NCBI GenBank assembly: GCA_037447655.1
Contig: JBBHKE010001949.1
Location: forward strand, 102,274-166,273
Direction: 5' to 3'
Source of the DNA: Zygnema cylindricum
Lineage: Eukaryota > Streptophyta > Zygnematophyceae > Zygnematales > Zygnemataceae
DNA: 64,000 nucleotides
Part shown: positions 55,086-64,000 of the stretch, one piece after another
How the letters are laid out: the number at the start of each line of letters is the position of its first letter
Position numbering within the stretch: position 1 is the stretch's first letter
Translations under genes and position numbers: made by a program
The notes under the pieces: generated by a model
The model's input: the letters and a program-made list of their open reading frames with translations, nothing else
The model's database searches: none
What the model was told of the DNA's origin: nothing

Positions 55086-56250
55086 TCTTTCCCAAAAAAA
55101 ACCTGAGTGAAACAATGATTGCACATTCGGGGGAGATATAAGATATAAGAGATCCACTAGAAACCTCACATATTCCTATGGATTTCGAGGAGACAGAAGA
55201 GAAGGAACAGGAACCGGCTTCAATGGATAGGGGAGCCTATGAGAGTAAGAAAAATTCCAAGTCTTTACTCTATTCCAGCTTCAGAGTTTGAAGGAGAGAG
55301 AAAGAGCAACAAAAGGATACAATAAAAAGGCCACTCATAATGTAACTAAGATATCTCACCCAAAGGAGACTCAGTCATGCTCAAAGGCAGTGGATAGTCC
55401 ACAAAAAGACAGATGGTTTAGAGCCATAAATGATGAGATGGCCTCCATCATGGAAGCAAATACTTGTGATTTAGCAGACTATCCTCCAGACAAAAAATCA
55501 ATTGGATATAAATGGGTGTTTAAACTAAAACTAAACCTAGATAATACCATTGAGAGATATAAGGCTCAGTAGGTAGCAAAGGGGTTCACCCCAAAGGAGG
55601 GGATTAACTAGAGGGGTTCATGGAGGAAGGAGAAAAGAGCAAAGTTTGTAGGCTCATAAAGTCCTTAATTAGATTGAAGCACGCTCGTCAACAGTGGAAT
55701 AAGAAATTTTACGAGTTTCTCACTGGTTTGGGATATATCAGGAACAGCTCTTACCATTCTATCTATATGTTTGAAGATGATAATGGTGTGATTTTTATTG
55801 CAATCTATGTGGATGATCTATAAGTTTTAACTAAGTCTTTGGAAAGATCAATAAATTTAAGAAAGATCCTAGAAGCACATATGACAAGAAGGATTTAGAG
55901 GAGGCAAGGTAAATTTTGGGAATTCAAATGGAAAGAGATAGGGAGAAAAGGATCATTAGACTCAATGAGAAAGAAGCAATAGGTAATATGTTTTCAGAAA
56001 TTAAAGATAGAAAATGCAAATAGTTGTACCTCTCCTATGGACTTGAAACATGTAAGTGATGGAAGTGTAGAAGGTGGAGTGATAATCCTAGATGATCAAA
56101 TTAGTCCAAAAAAGAGAGATTTTATAAAGTGTATTCCTTACAAAAAGGTTGTAGGAAGTCTAATATACTTTTTGAACTATTCCTCGCCGGACATAGCGCC
56201 AGCAATTAGAGTACTCAGTAGGGGTCTTAATGATCCTAGGAAAAGAGACT
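54815..56250 (+). pseudogene. pol: Copia-A3 integrase C-terminus and reverse transcriptase
   Basis: The integrase tail (54815-55060) and the linker are broken by stops. RT opens at 55288-55572 (YKWVFKLKLNLDNTIERYKA), has an internal deletion near 55610 that removes about 45-50 codons between KEGI and EEGE-KSKVCRLIKSL, then reaches YVDDL at 55800-55820 before a stop. The RT C-terminus is open at 56037-56252. Confidence 0.83.
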
Positions 56251-56804
56251 GAGAGGCAGCCAAGAGAGTCATGAGATATTAAGTGGGAACTAGAGAGTTA
56301 TGGTTGCATTTGGGAGGGGAGCACACTGATATTACTACTTGGAATGATGCCAGTTACGGGATGCACATATGAGAAGATGCACTTCTAGGTATGTGTTGTA
56401 TGTTGGGGAAGGTGCTTATTGTTGGAGCACCAAGCAACAAAAGTTGGTTGCACATTCTACTATGGAGGTTGAGCATATGGCCTCTTATTGTGCTGTGAAA
56501 GAGTTGATGTTGGTCAAGTCCTTGTTGCAAGAACTGGGGTATATGAAAGAGAGAGTGTATGAAGTCTTTTGTGATAATCAGGCTGCCATAGCAATTGTAA
56601 CCAATCCAAATCATCATTTCAAAGCTAAGCATATGGACATGAGATTTAGTTCGTGAGGGAAAAAGTTGAAAATAAAATTATGAATCTTGTGTATAGGTCT
56701 GATGAAGAAATGGTGGCTGACATGATGAATAGACCCGTGCCCTCTCCCAATTTAAAATATTGTAAGAAAAAATGTGGATTGAAAGAAAAATTAAAATTAG
56801 ACTA
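56251..56804 (+). pseudogene. pol: Copia-A3 RNase H
   Basis: Open 56369-56656 with GAYCWSTKQQKLVAHSTMEV and the CDNQAAIAI motif, so this copy keeps the consensus that Copia-A1 lost. A frameshift near 56650 is followed by VREKVENKI and ...MMNRPVPSPNLKYC, to a stop near 56803. Confidence 0.83.
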
Positions 56805-56818
56805 GAAAATAAGGGGAG

Positions 56819-57821
56819 TGTTCAAATCATAAAATTTATTGAGTATTTTTTAGTTCTGAATAGCTTAGTTGAAAAAGAAAGAAAAAGTGTAGGTAGTCTG
56901 CCTCTACCTCTTTCCTCTATCCCCCATACTTGTTGTAATCACTGAAGGAGAGAGAGAGTAGTGGAGCCATGGCTGCCTCAGCTCCATAAGTAGGACTAAA
57001 GAGTGACATACGTCACTCTCAACAACAAGTCAAGTCTAGCAAGACTTGAACCTGCAATCGGCAAAGCGAGGCGTAGCCGTCAACTCTAACCGGTCTGTCG
57101 TAGAATTTTATTAAATTTCATAGGGTTTTGTAAATACTTAAACTATGTTATGATCTTTAAATCGATTAACTGAATTATGAATGAAGGAAAATATAACTAG
57201 TTAATACACAGTGCGAACGTGATCCCTCACGAAACAAATGAATCGGACATTTCTTTCAACGGCTAAAATTTAATGTCGAATTTTGATCTAACGGCACATA
57301 TCTCCGTCGAGATCCCGAAATTGTCACTTAGGTGTTTCTAGATGTGGAATGACCTATCGCCACGTGCACCGATAACATTTGGTCGCGAGGATTCCGGGGA
57401 ACATAAGGACGAGTGAAATGTTGACACGCGTCCTCTCAGGGGCCTTGTCGTACACATGCCGTACACAAACGACATCGGCCGTAGTACCTTTTTGTACAGT
57501 ACAGTTATTGATTGGTTTGTACTGCAGTAGATAGGGGTTGTGAGAGAGGTTAGGAATTAGCAATTTTGAATAGATAGCCACCTCTTTGTTGAAGAATTTG
57601 TATAAATTGACATTTTTGCCACCTCATAACATATCGGGTGGTTGGCCGTTTTCAGTGATTTCTCTTGCTACGGACTCAAGGGAGTGTAGAGTGCACAAGG
57701 GTGTAGTCAGATTGTCAACTTGTTTGCTTGGGTAGCAGTGGTGATGGTTGAATGTGGGTTAGTTAAAAACTACATAGAGGCTTACAGAATTCTGTTGTCT
57801 AATGGAGGACACAGAATTGCA
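56819..57821 (+). repeat. 3' LTR of Copia-A3
   Basis: Starts TGTTCAAATC after AAAATAAGGGGAG and ends AGAATTGCA. A minus-strand tRNA-like segment (57030-57098) contains GCAGGTTCAAGTCTTGC, a good T-arm/B-box match, and CGGTTAGAG; it is not the same tRNA-like sequence as in LTR-A1. Confidence 0.85.
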
Positions 57822-58800
57822 AAGTTGGGTCATGTTCACACGTTGGAAAAGACGGTAAAGAATGATATGTTAGAAGGAGTTAAACTTGGTCAGCAACAGT
57901 CAAGTATTTGTGATGGTTGTGCTTTAGGTAAGCTTCATAAACTTCTCTTACCATAAACCTCAAATTTTAGAGCAATTCAGATGTGTGAGGACCCTCCAAA
58001 ATACCATATTTTAATGGCAGCAAATACTTTGTTACATTCACAGATGACTTCTTCATATTCAGTATGATCTATTCCATGAAGGAGAAAAAAGAGGTATTCT
58101 CTCACTTCAAAAACTTTCGGAAACTTCCCTTACCACAAACCTCAAATTTTAGAGCACCTAAACTTTTGGAACTTATTGAATCAGATGTGTGGGGACCCTT
58201 TAAAATACCATATTTTGCTAGCTGCAAATACTTTGTTACATTCACATATGACTTCTCCAAATTGAGCAAGATCTATTTCATAAAAGAGAAAAAAAAGGTC
58301 TTCTCCAACTCTAAACACTTTCAAATCAAGGCAGAGAAGCATCATGGCATCTCTATTTTTTCCTTAAGATCTTATAACGGAGGTGAATATACAACCAATG
58401 GGTTTGCAACTCATATTTGAGAGAAAATGGTATCTCTCACCAGTTTACTGTGCCATATACTCCTGATCAGAATAGAGTTTTAGAAATGCTAAATATAACT
58501 CTAACTGAGAGTGTTAAATCTATGATGTCTCACAAGGGAATAGACACTAAGTTATGGGTTGAAGCTTACCAAACTGCAACTTATAATAAGAACAAATTAG
58601 AAGTAAGATTTGTTCAATGAAAGACACCTTATGAAGTGTGAACTGCAAGAAAATTAGATGTCGGTCACTTTAGAGTTTTTGGTAGGAAGTGCTTCGTATT
58701 AGATAACTTACCAAACTGGAAAGTGAGTCTAAAGCCTATATCTGGAATCTTCATGGGATATGATGATTAGTTTGTAGGATACAGGGTTTATTTTCCTAAG
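57822..58800 (+). pseudogene. pol: copia E integrase with internal tandem duplication
   Basis: Zinc-finger block LGHVHT...CDGCALGK, then ELIESDVWGPF (first Asp), RSYNGGEYT (second Asp is Tyr) and TPDQNRVLEMLNITLTES (Glu kept). A stretch of about 186 bp from the LHKLLLP region is repeated in tandem (about 57930-58116 and 58117-58310), the first copy degraded. Stops are frequent. Confidence 0.75.
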
Positions 58801-59169
58801 AAACATACCATACAGATAGCAAAAATATCCAGGTGAAAGATGAGAGTGAGTCCATAGACGTATTTAATATAAACTAAAAAGAGAAAAAAGTAGAATTACA
58901 CGAATATGTTATCTTGGATTTGATTCTTTTTTAGTCTTTGACAACTTCTACTTTTTCTTCTACTAGAGTGCTAAATACTGGAGTACCACCAACCACTGAA
59001 CAACCAAGAGGATTTGATCATCCTTTTCATCCATAACAAAATCAAAATCGCAATCGAACAGTTATAACCTTAGATTTTCTTGGGGGAAGAAGAAAAAGTT
59101 CTCGCTTCAGGGGAGAACAAGTTCAATATTATTTTTTTGCAAGTATTGGGGAGCCTCTTACCATTCAAG

Positions 59170-60000
59170 AAGCATTTTTTGTTCCTCAAAAGGATCACTA
59201 GATTGCAGCTACAAATGATGAGATGAATTCGATTGTAGAAGTCAATTGTTGGAGCTTGTGGAGCTTCCACCAGGTCGGAAAGCCATTTGTTGCAAGTGGG
59301 TTTCCAAATTGAAACTCAAAATAGACAATACCATTGAAAGGTATAAAGCTCGGCTAGTTGCAAAGGGATTAATTCAAAAGGAGGGAATAGACTATAAAAA
59401 AGCCTACTCTCCTGTTGTCAGGTTTCCTACTGTTAGAGAATTGTTGTCTTTAGCTGCAATTGAAAATATGGAGCTGCATCAAATGGATGTTAAAAGTGCT
59501 TCTTTGCATGGAGACTTAGAGGAACTGATTCATATAAAACAACTTGAAGGGTATGCAGAAAAAAGGAAAAAAAATCTAATCGTTAAACTATGGATTAAAA
59601 CACGCTCCACGATAGCAGAAGCTGAAGTTAGATGAAATCTAACTTCACACTGGTTTAAGTTTCACAATAATAAACTCAAATCACTATGTTTATGTCATGG
59701 AAAGAGAGGATCTTTTGATCTATCTAGCTCTGTATGTGGATAACCTGATGCTTCTTAGTAAGTCCATAAATGAGATAAATAAGATAAAAGCATCTATGAG
59801 TTCCAGGTATGAAATGAAGAAGTTAGGCGAGGCGAAATATAACCTAAGCTATCAGGTAGAGAGTAATAGAAGTTAGATGGTGATTTATCTCACTCACAGA
59901 AAATACATTGGAAATGTAATTGAAAGTTTATGCATGGTAAAGGCAAAGGGGAGTGCCACTCCTATAGAGTTAAGGTGGAAGGCAAGGAGAAAGATGGAGC
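59170..60000 (+). pseudogene. pol: copia E reverse transcriptase
   Basis: 59246-59635 is open: KWVSKLKLKIDNTIERYKAR, VKSASLHGDLEE. Further on LALYVDNLMLLSKS is readable near 59727-59765, so the active site is YVDN instead of YVDD. Frameshifts and stops follow. Confidence 0.78.
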
Positions 60001-60700
60001 AATGACACTTAACGATGACATGAAACCACGGGAGTTAGACTTCATGTCCACAATTCCCTACAAACAAGTTGTTGGAAGTATTATCTACTTCATGAAAAGC
60101 ACGCGTCGTTATATAGCAACGGCGATTAAAGCTCTGAGCCGAAGCCTTCAAAACCCGAGGAGATCAGATTGGATGGCAGCAAAACGAGTCCTCAAATATC
60201 TTGTAGGAAAACAGGATCTTTGACTTTCTCTCGGAGGAGATGAAGTGAAGATCAACACCTCGAGCAATGTGAGTTATGGTGATATGCCAAGCCGACGCCC
60301 TACCACTAGATACATTTTGACGATCGGTGATGGTACTTGCTCTTGGACTAGCAAGCTCCAAAAAGTGATAGCTTAGTCAACTATGGAAGTTGAATACATG
60401 GCAGAAAGCCAAACTGTCAATGAACTTCTTAGGGTAAAGTCTATTTTACAAGAACTAAAATTTATACAGTCTGGTCCTTAGGTCATATGGTGTGACAATC
60501 AAGTTGCTAATGCAATTGCTTCTAATCCTAGATATCACTATAAAAGTAAGTATATTGAAATTGAGTTACGCTCTGTGAGGGATGAGGTGATGGTTAGAAT
60601 TATGAAGCTTAGGTCTTTACCCAATGAAGAATTGCTGGCAAATATGATGACAAACCCTTACTCGCACCAAAATTGAAATTATGTAGAGAGGCATAGGAAT
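60001..60700 (+). pseudogene. pol: copia E RNase H
   Basis: IPYKQVVGSIIYFM and SRSLQNPRRSDWMAAKRVLK lead into RNase H (SLGGDEVKIN, CSWTSKLQKVIA, WCDNQVANAIASNP, ...MMTNPYSHQN). In-frame stops lie near 60222, 60373 and 60479. Confidence 0.78.
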
Positions 60701-60710
60701 AGATCTTTTA

Positions 60711-61015
60711 TGTGTAAAAGTAGGACTTAGCCATTTTATAAGTTATGACCTTGTTGGATCAAAATTATGCATTAACATTTGTAATATCTTTGAATGAAAG
60801 TTTCTCTCACATGTGTTTGCAATTATTTTTGAAAAGTTGCACTTGTGTTCCACTATGTATTGTTTGCATTAATTCAGATTTGTAGCCTAATTCGTTCTCT
60901 ATTTTGTCTTTGGTTTTGTTTCAAAGTTGTATGTTTTTCTCACCAGCTTTTTGCTTGTTTCAATTTTGTGAAGTCTAATCGAGCTTCATCTTCATCTTCA
61001 ATGGGTGTGGTAGCC
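60711..61015. other. stretch with no recognised feature
   Basis: About 300 bp, T-rich, possibly the remains of the LTR of copia E. No ORF or motif. Confidence 0.35.
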
Positions 61016-61135
61016 ATAGAATAACAAGGCATATGCATCTACAAATGTTGAAAGAAATGAAGAAAATGGGAGTAGTTGAGGGAATTCATTTTGGAGATAA
61101 TGAGACCTTAGATGACTGTAGTGGATGTGCTCAAG
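61016..61135 (+). pseudogene. copia pre-integrase fragment facing Copia-F
   Basis: Translates as HMHLQMLKEMKKMGVVEGIH, then DDCSGCAQG, the integrase zinc-finger block of the Copia-A type. It meets the same protein region of Copia-F in opposite orientation at about 61135. Confidence 0.65.
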
Positions 61136-61900
61136 GTAGTACAAAACGGTTTCTACATCACCATGCCCTCTATCACTCCTTTCATTTTCATTTATTTTAA
61201 TCTTTCTAAAGTCACATACCCAAGTCTTTTATCCCATATCATTAGTTTGTTTGCACAAGCATACAAAAGCCCATTTTTTTCAATACTCAAGATTAATCTG
61301 AACATTCTTTGACTTCCCGTCACAAATGGAAAATAGACACTACTATCAAAGTTAAAAGACTCCACTTTTGGTATTTGTCTCAAAACCTTTATCATTTCTT
61401 GTGTTTGTCTCAAAACCTTTATCATCTAGAACAGAGGTGAATATCAGATTTTTGTTAAGTTGAGGTATGTGGAGGACATCCAGTAGAGTGACTATAGACA
61501 CTTATTCCTCTACCTAAACTTTTAGATCTACATATGCCACTAAGCTAGTGGTCACGGCTCTCCTATTCCCATACTATCTCAATTTATGTGATCTTCCTAA
61601 GTTTGGTAAACCATCTATATTCTTGGCACATATGCATGAAAGCACCAAAATCTATAATCTAGACATCCTTATGGTCTCTTTCATACCTCCTAAGGCATAA
61701 TTTTGCCTTCTTGGAATCTCACATTTTGTCTCATTTTCCTCATGATGTTTATTTAGGATAAGTTCACCTACCTCCTCATTGAACTTCCCCATCTAATCAT
61801 TTTGCAATTGTGTAACGACAAATGCATTTTTATTTCCTCTATGGTTTAGATTTCCTTGATAATCCTTCTTCCTTAGTTTTGCCAATCGGTTACAAGTAAC
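61136..61900 (-). pseudogene. pol: Copia-F protease and pre-integrase
   Basis: Readable blocks are LLDVLHIPQLNKNLIFTSVL, DDKGFETNT (repeated in tandem, about 30 bp each, near 61370-61434), GSQRMFRLILS and NKLMIWDKRLGYVTLERLK. Stops are scattered. Confidence 0.72.
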
Positions 61901-62183
61901 CATATTTTATGAAGGATTTTTTGCAGAAATGACACACTCCATTGGGAGGACCCATTTTTTATGCATCTGTCTGAGCTCCACGATCTTCTTCTCGGAAATA
62001 TTTGTATGGTTTCTTACAGTCCCTGCTGCTCCATTTATGTGTGCAGCCAAGGCTTCTATACCTTTCCCTCCTCTATGAATCTCCATTGTGTTATAAAGTA
62101 CTACGATCACTCCATGATCTCCTCCTCGAAATTTTTTGTATGGTTTCTAAGAGTCCATGTTCCTCCCATTTGTCCCTACTGCC
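61901..62183 (-). pseudogene. gag: Copia-F gag C-terminal part
   Basis: MEIHRGGKGIEALAAHINGA (cf. Copia-A1 at 2815) and a degraded zinc knuckle CHFCKKSFIKYGY. A local tandem duplication repeats about 120 bp (61975-62035 resembles 62115-62160). Confidence 0.68.
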
Positions 62184-63080
62184 TATTGACTTTGGAAAGC
62201 TTCAGGTCTCACTAAATTAGTGTGATAGTGAAAAGACAGTAATCTACGGCGTAAGGGACACACGTCGTTATTTGAGTACAGTACAGGTGTTTTGGAATGT
62301 ATGTCACTTTGAACAAAACAACGCTGCTGCGACACACACATGTCAACTCAGCTGCAATGCATAAATGACAACCCAGCTACAACGCAGAAAAATTCAAACG
62401 CAACTGTGATGATTTTTGATATGATATCTATGGACAACGCAACTGCGGTCAACGCGGATGTAATCTGGTATAGCAAAGGACAACGCACTAGCACAAGATT
62501 TGAATGTGTTTTGGTACAAGACACAGCTGCTGTGATCAATATAAATGAAGTTAACATACCCGATTCATAAGAGAGTCACAAGTGACGTAGCTAACAATGA
62601 TTTATACAATCACTTAGTATAGGTTATCAATAATGGAGATTGTACGATGATAGATTAGTTTGGCGGGATTAGGAATACTTCGATCTTAGTTGTAGGTTAG
62701 TTTTTGGACGTACTTTTCAGGTACACTTTTGCCGGTTGTATAAGACTCTGCAGATACACACTGAGAGTATAAGACTTAGGACTTAGAACATTTTATGTAT
62801 CCAGACTTCCAAGTAGAAAAACTACAAACAATTTTTGGGAAACTTCTGAGTATTACATCTTGAGTGTTCTTAGGTCAACTTTACTGAAACTTTAGGAGTT
62901 GTCACTGTTTATGTTGCTCTATAGTCTGATATAGTTTTGTGATGTTTAGATGCTTGTATAAGATATGGTGAGCACTTGAAAACAACTATTTGGTAGGATT
63001 CTTGATAGCTTCTAACAGTGTATCATGTCTACTTCTACTACTACTGCTCCTCCACCTGCACCGGTGGTTGTAGAACAACA
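62184..63080 (+). mobile_element. solo LTR of family R (R2)
   Basis: Starts TATTGACTTTGGAAAGC (TG mutated to TA) and ends GTAGAACAACA, with a likely 5-bp target duplication CTGCC/TTGCC (62179-62183, 63081-63085). It aligns with R1 (4007-3172, minus). A short frame at 63025 (MSTSTTTAPPPAP...) lies near its end. GCAGC-type words cluster at 62330-62460. Confidence 0.75.
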
Positions 63081-63085
63081 TTGCC

Positions 63086-63853
63086 AAGTCTTGAATACCT
63101 TTCCCTCCTGTTTGAATCTTCATTGTATTATCACGTACAAAGATCATTCCAACTACAATATTCTACATCCATCGATCATTTGGTAGATCGTGAACTTTGT
63201 TCACAATATTCTTATACTCTACTAGTGTGAATATCAAAGGATTCACCTTCTCTTTCTTTGTTTCCTCCATTCTTGAAATTTTAAGCTCAATAAACAACTT
63301 AACCAAGTCATTGTAAAATCCTAACATCTCTCCTTATTAAAATACATAAGTTTTATGCTACTAATTTGGAAAATGTTGTTGAGGAATGGTTGCACTTCCG
63401 TTATATTTTTACAAGAGAGTCCACAAATCACCAAAACTAGTGATATTGAGGAAAGGGAGTGCAATTTGTTGAGTGATATGTTGGAGAATGAAATATTTTG
63501 GAACCACATTTTTGTAGTTTTACGTTTCAACATCGTTTTCCTCTGTTTTTTCTTGAGTTGATGCAAAATCAAGTGTTATAGATATTACTGTTGACATGTC
63601 TTTTCTTTTTTTTAAGACGATGCTTTCCTCGTTATCATCTTCCTCCTTTATACCTATTTTAGTTGTTTCTGATCCTTTAGAAAAAATGATTCCTCCAAAA
63701 ACCTGGTGGGAATCATAAATCTACAGACAGACGCCTCACATGTGTGCATACAATCCCCCTTAAGTGTTTCTCGAAGAGAGCTCCTTCTATCTTTGTCTCC
63801 CAGTAGATAAACCGTGTTTCCCAAAAAATGGGCAGCATAGAGGGTGGTCTCAT
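63086..63853 (-). pseudogene. gag: Copia-F gag N-terminal part
   Basis: Starts MRPPSMLPIFWETRFIYWET at 63853 inside the primer-binding site, with the gag motif F-I-Y-W. It runs 46 codons to a stop near 63713, then continues degraded to MKIQTGGKGIQDLAM near 63125-63085, where R2 is inserted. Confidence 0.78.
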
Positions 63854-63857
63854 AACC
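63843..63857 (-). other. primer-binding site of Copia-F
   Basis: GGTTATGAGACCACC on the minus strand, two mismatches from the Copia-A1 site. Confidence 0.72.
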
Positions 63858-63971
63858 TGTAACATTGTGGCCTCCATCAGCTCACACTCTTTGCAGTTTA
63901 CCACTAGCCTGTAAAATAATATTTGCCTTTTTCTCTTTCTCACTCAAGAAGTGCCACCCTGGCACACAAAT
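63858..63971 (-). repeat. 5' LTR end of Copia-F (partial)
   Basis: Matches the end of LTR-B (CCAGGGTGGCACTT block; ATGGAGGCC...TTACA end). It is interrupted at 63971 by another family R end. Confidence 0.7.
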
Positions 63972-64000
63972 TGTTGTTCTACAACCTCAGTAGCAAGAGG
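63972..64000 (-). mobile_element. end of a third family R LTR (R3), off the window edge
   Basis: On the minus strand it ends GGTTGTAGAACAACA at 63972, identical to the end of R2. The rest lies beyond the window. Confidence 0.55.

Larger units (their letters stand above)
54815..57821 (+). mobile_element. Copia-A3, 5'-truncated copia
   Basis: Begins in integrase (ISHLKVFGSQVYTLD near 54825), continues through linker, RT, RNase H, polypurine tract and one LTR. Its LTR (56819-57821) is clearly related to but diverged from LTR-A1. No 5' LTR or gag is present. Confidence 0.85.
57822..60710 (+). mobile_element. copia E, truncated copia of a different family
   Basis: Directly abuts the end of the Copia-A3 LTR and starts in mid pre-integrase (K-L-G-H), so its 5' part was lost or displaced. 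It contains integrase, RT and RNase H in copia order. Codons and motifs differ from Copia-A. No LTR was recognised at its 3' end. Confidence 0.8.
61136..63857 (-). mobile_element. Copia-F, minus-strand copia (gag to pre-integrase)
   Basis: Reading leftward: LTR piece (64000-63858), primer-binding site, gag, a solo LTR insertion R2 (63080-62184), gag C-terminus with zinc knuckle, protease and pre-integrase, ending at 61136. Integrase core, RT and RNase H are missing. Confidence 0.8.

Overview
This window reads as nuclear DNA of a plant-lineage eukaryote: AT-rich, almost free of host genes, and packed with nested LTR retrotransposons and a 40-bp satellite. The plant assignment rests on three things. 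The copia primer-binding sites match the anticodon arm of plant-type initiator tRNA-Met. One short gene joins an (S)PPPP-type cell-wall hinge to a PAN/apple domain, a style common in green algae. Two gene copies carry a legume-type lectin fold. A charophyte alga or another early streptophyte is my best guess; the exact lineage is inference. Two fixed-size runs of ten N (27008-27017, 40578-40587) mark scaffold joins.

Layout. 1-285 is a 40-bp satellite (S1). 395-10438 is a second 40-bp satellite (S2), interrupted by a complete but decayed Ty1/copia element, Copia-A1 (1128-8225, target duplication ATAAC); S2 flips orientation at 8612. 10439-18072 is a younger element (D) with the order A1-ORF-B1-A2-B2 (split direct repeats, target duplication GCAA), carrying a broken gag-protease ORF and no polymerase. 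S2 resumes to about 21640. 21.6-32.4 kb is the least repetitive part: a PAN-domain gene (about 23.5-23.9 kb), a MITE candidate (25881-26387), a Ser-rich ORF cut by a gap, an L-type lectin gene (30757-31380) and its truncated copy (27195-27420), with copia LTR and integrase/RNase H scraps between them.

From 34.4 kb onward everything is retrotransposon mosaic. Copia-A2 (minus, 34386-45632) is split by a younger gag-only Copia-B complex with three LTRs (35675-41923, target duplication GTTTC). Then come a gag element 'C' (46319-48290), the 5' end of a minus copia 'H2' (48291-49526), minus gypsy G1 (about 49.7-52.2 kb), plus gypsy G2 (53.47-54.5 kb), Copia-A3 (54.8-57.8 kb), copia E (57.8-60.7 kb) and minus Copia-F (61.1-64 kb) carrying a solo LTR of family R. 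An inverted repeat (45640-46318 and 54393-55085) copies a gypsy/copia junction, so part of the mosaic was duplicated after it formed.

No element here looks autonomous now; each pol is broken by stops, frameshifts or deletions. The most unusual points are: the split-repeat element D; gag start codons lying inside the tRNA-primer site in five copia copies; antisense tRNA-like segments with A/B-box-like motifs inside the LTRs; and the large palindrome-bearing 40-bp satellite with an orientation switch.
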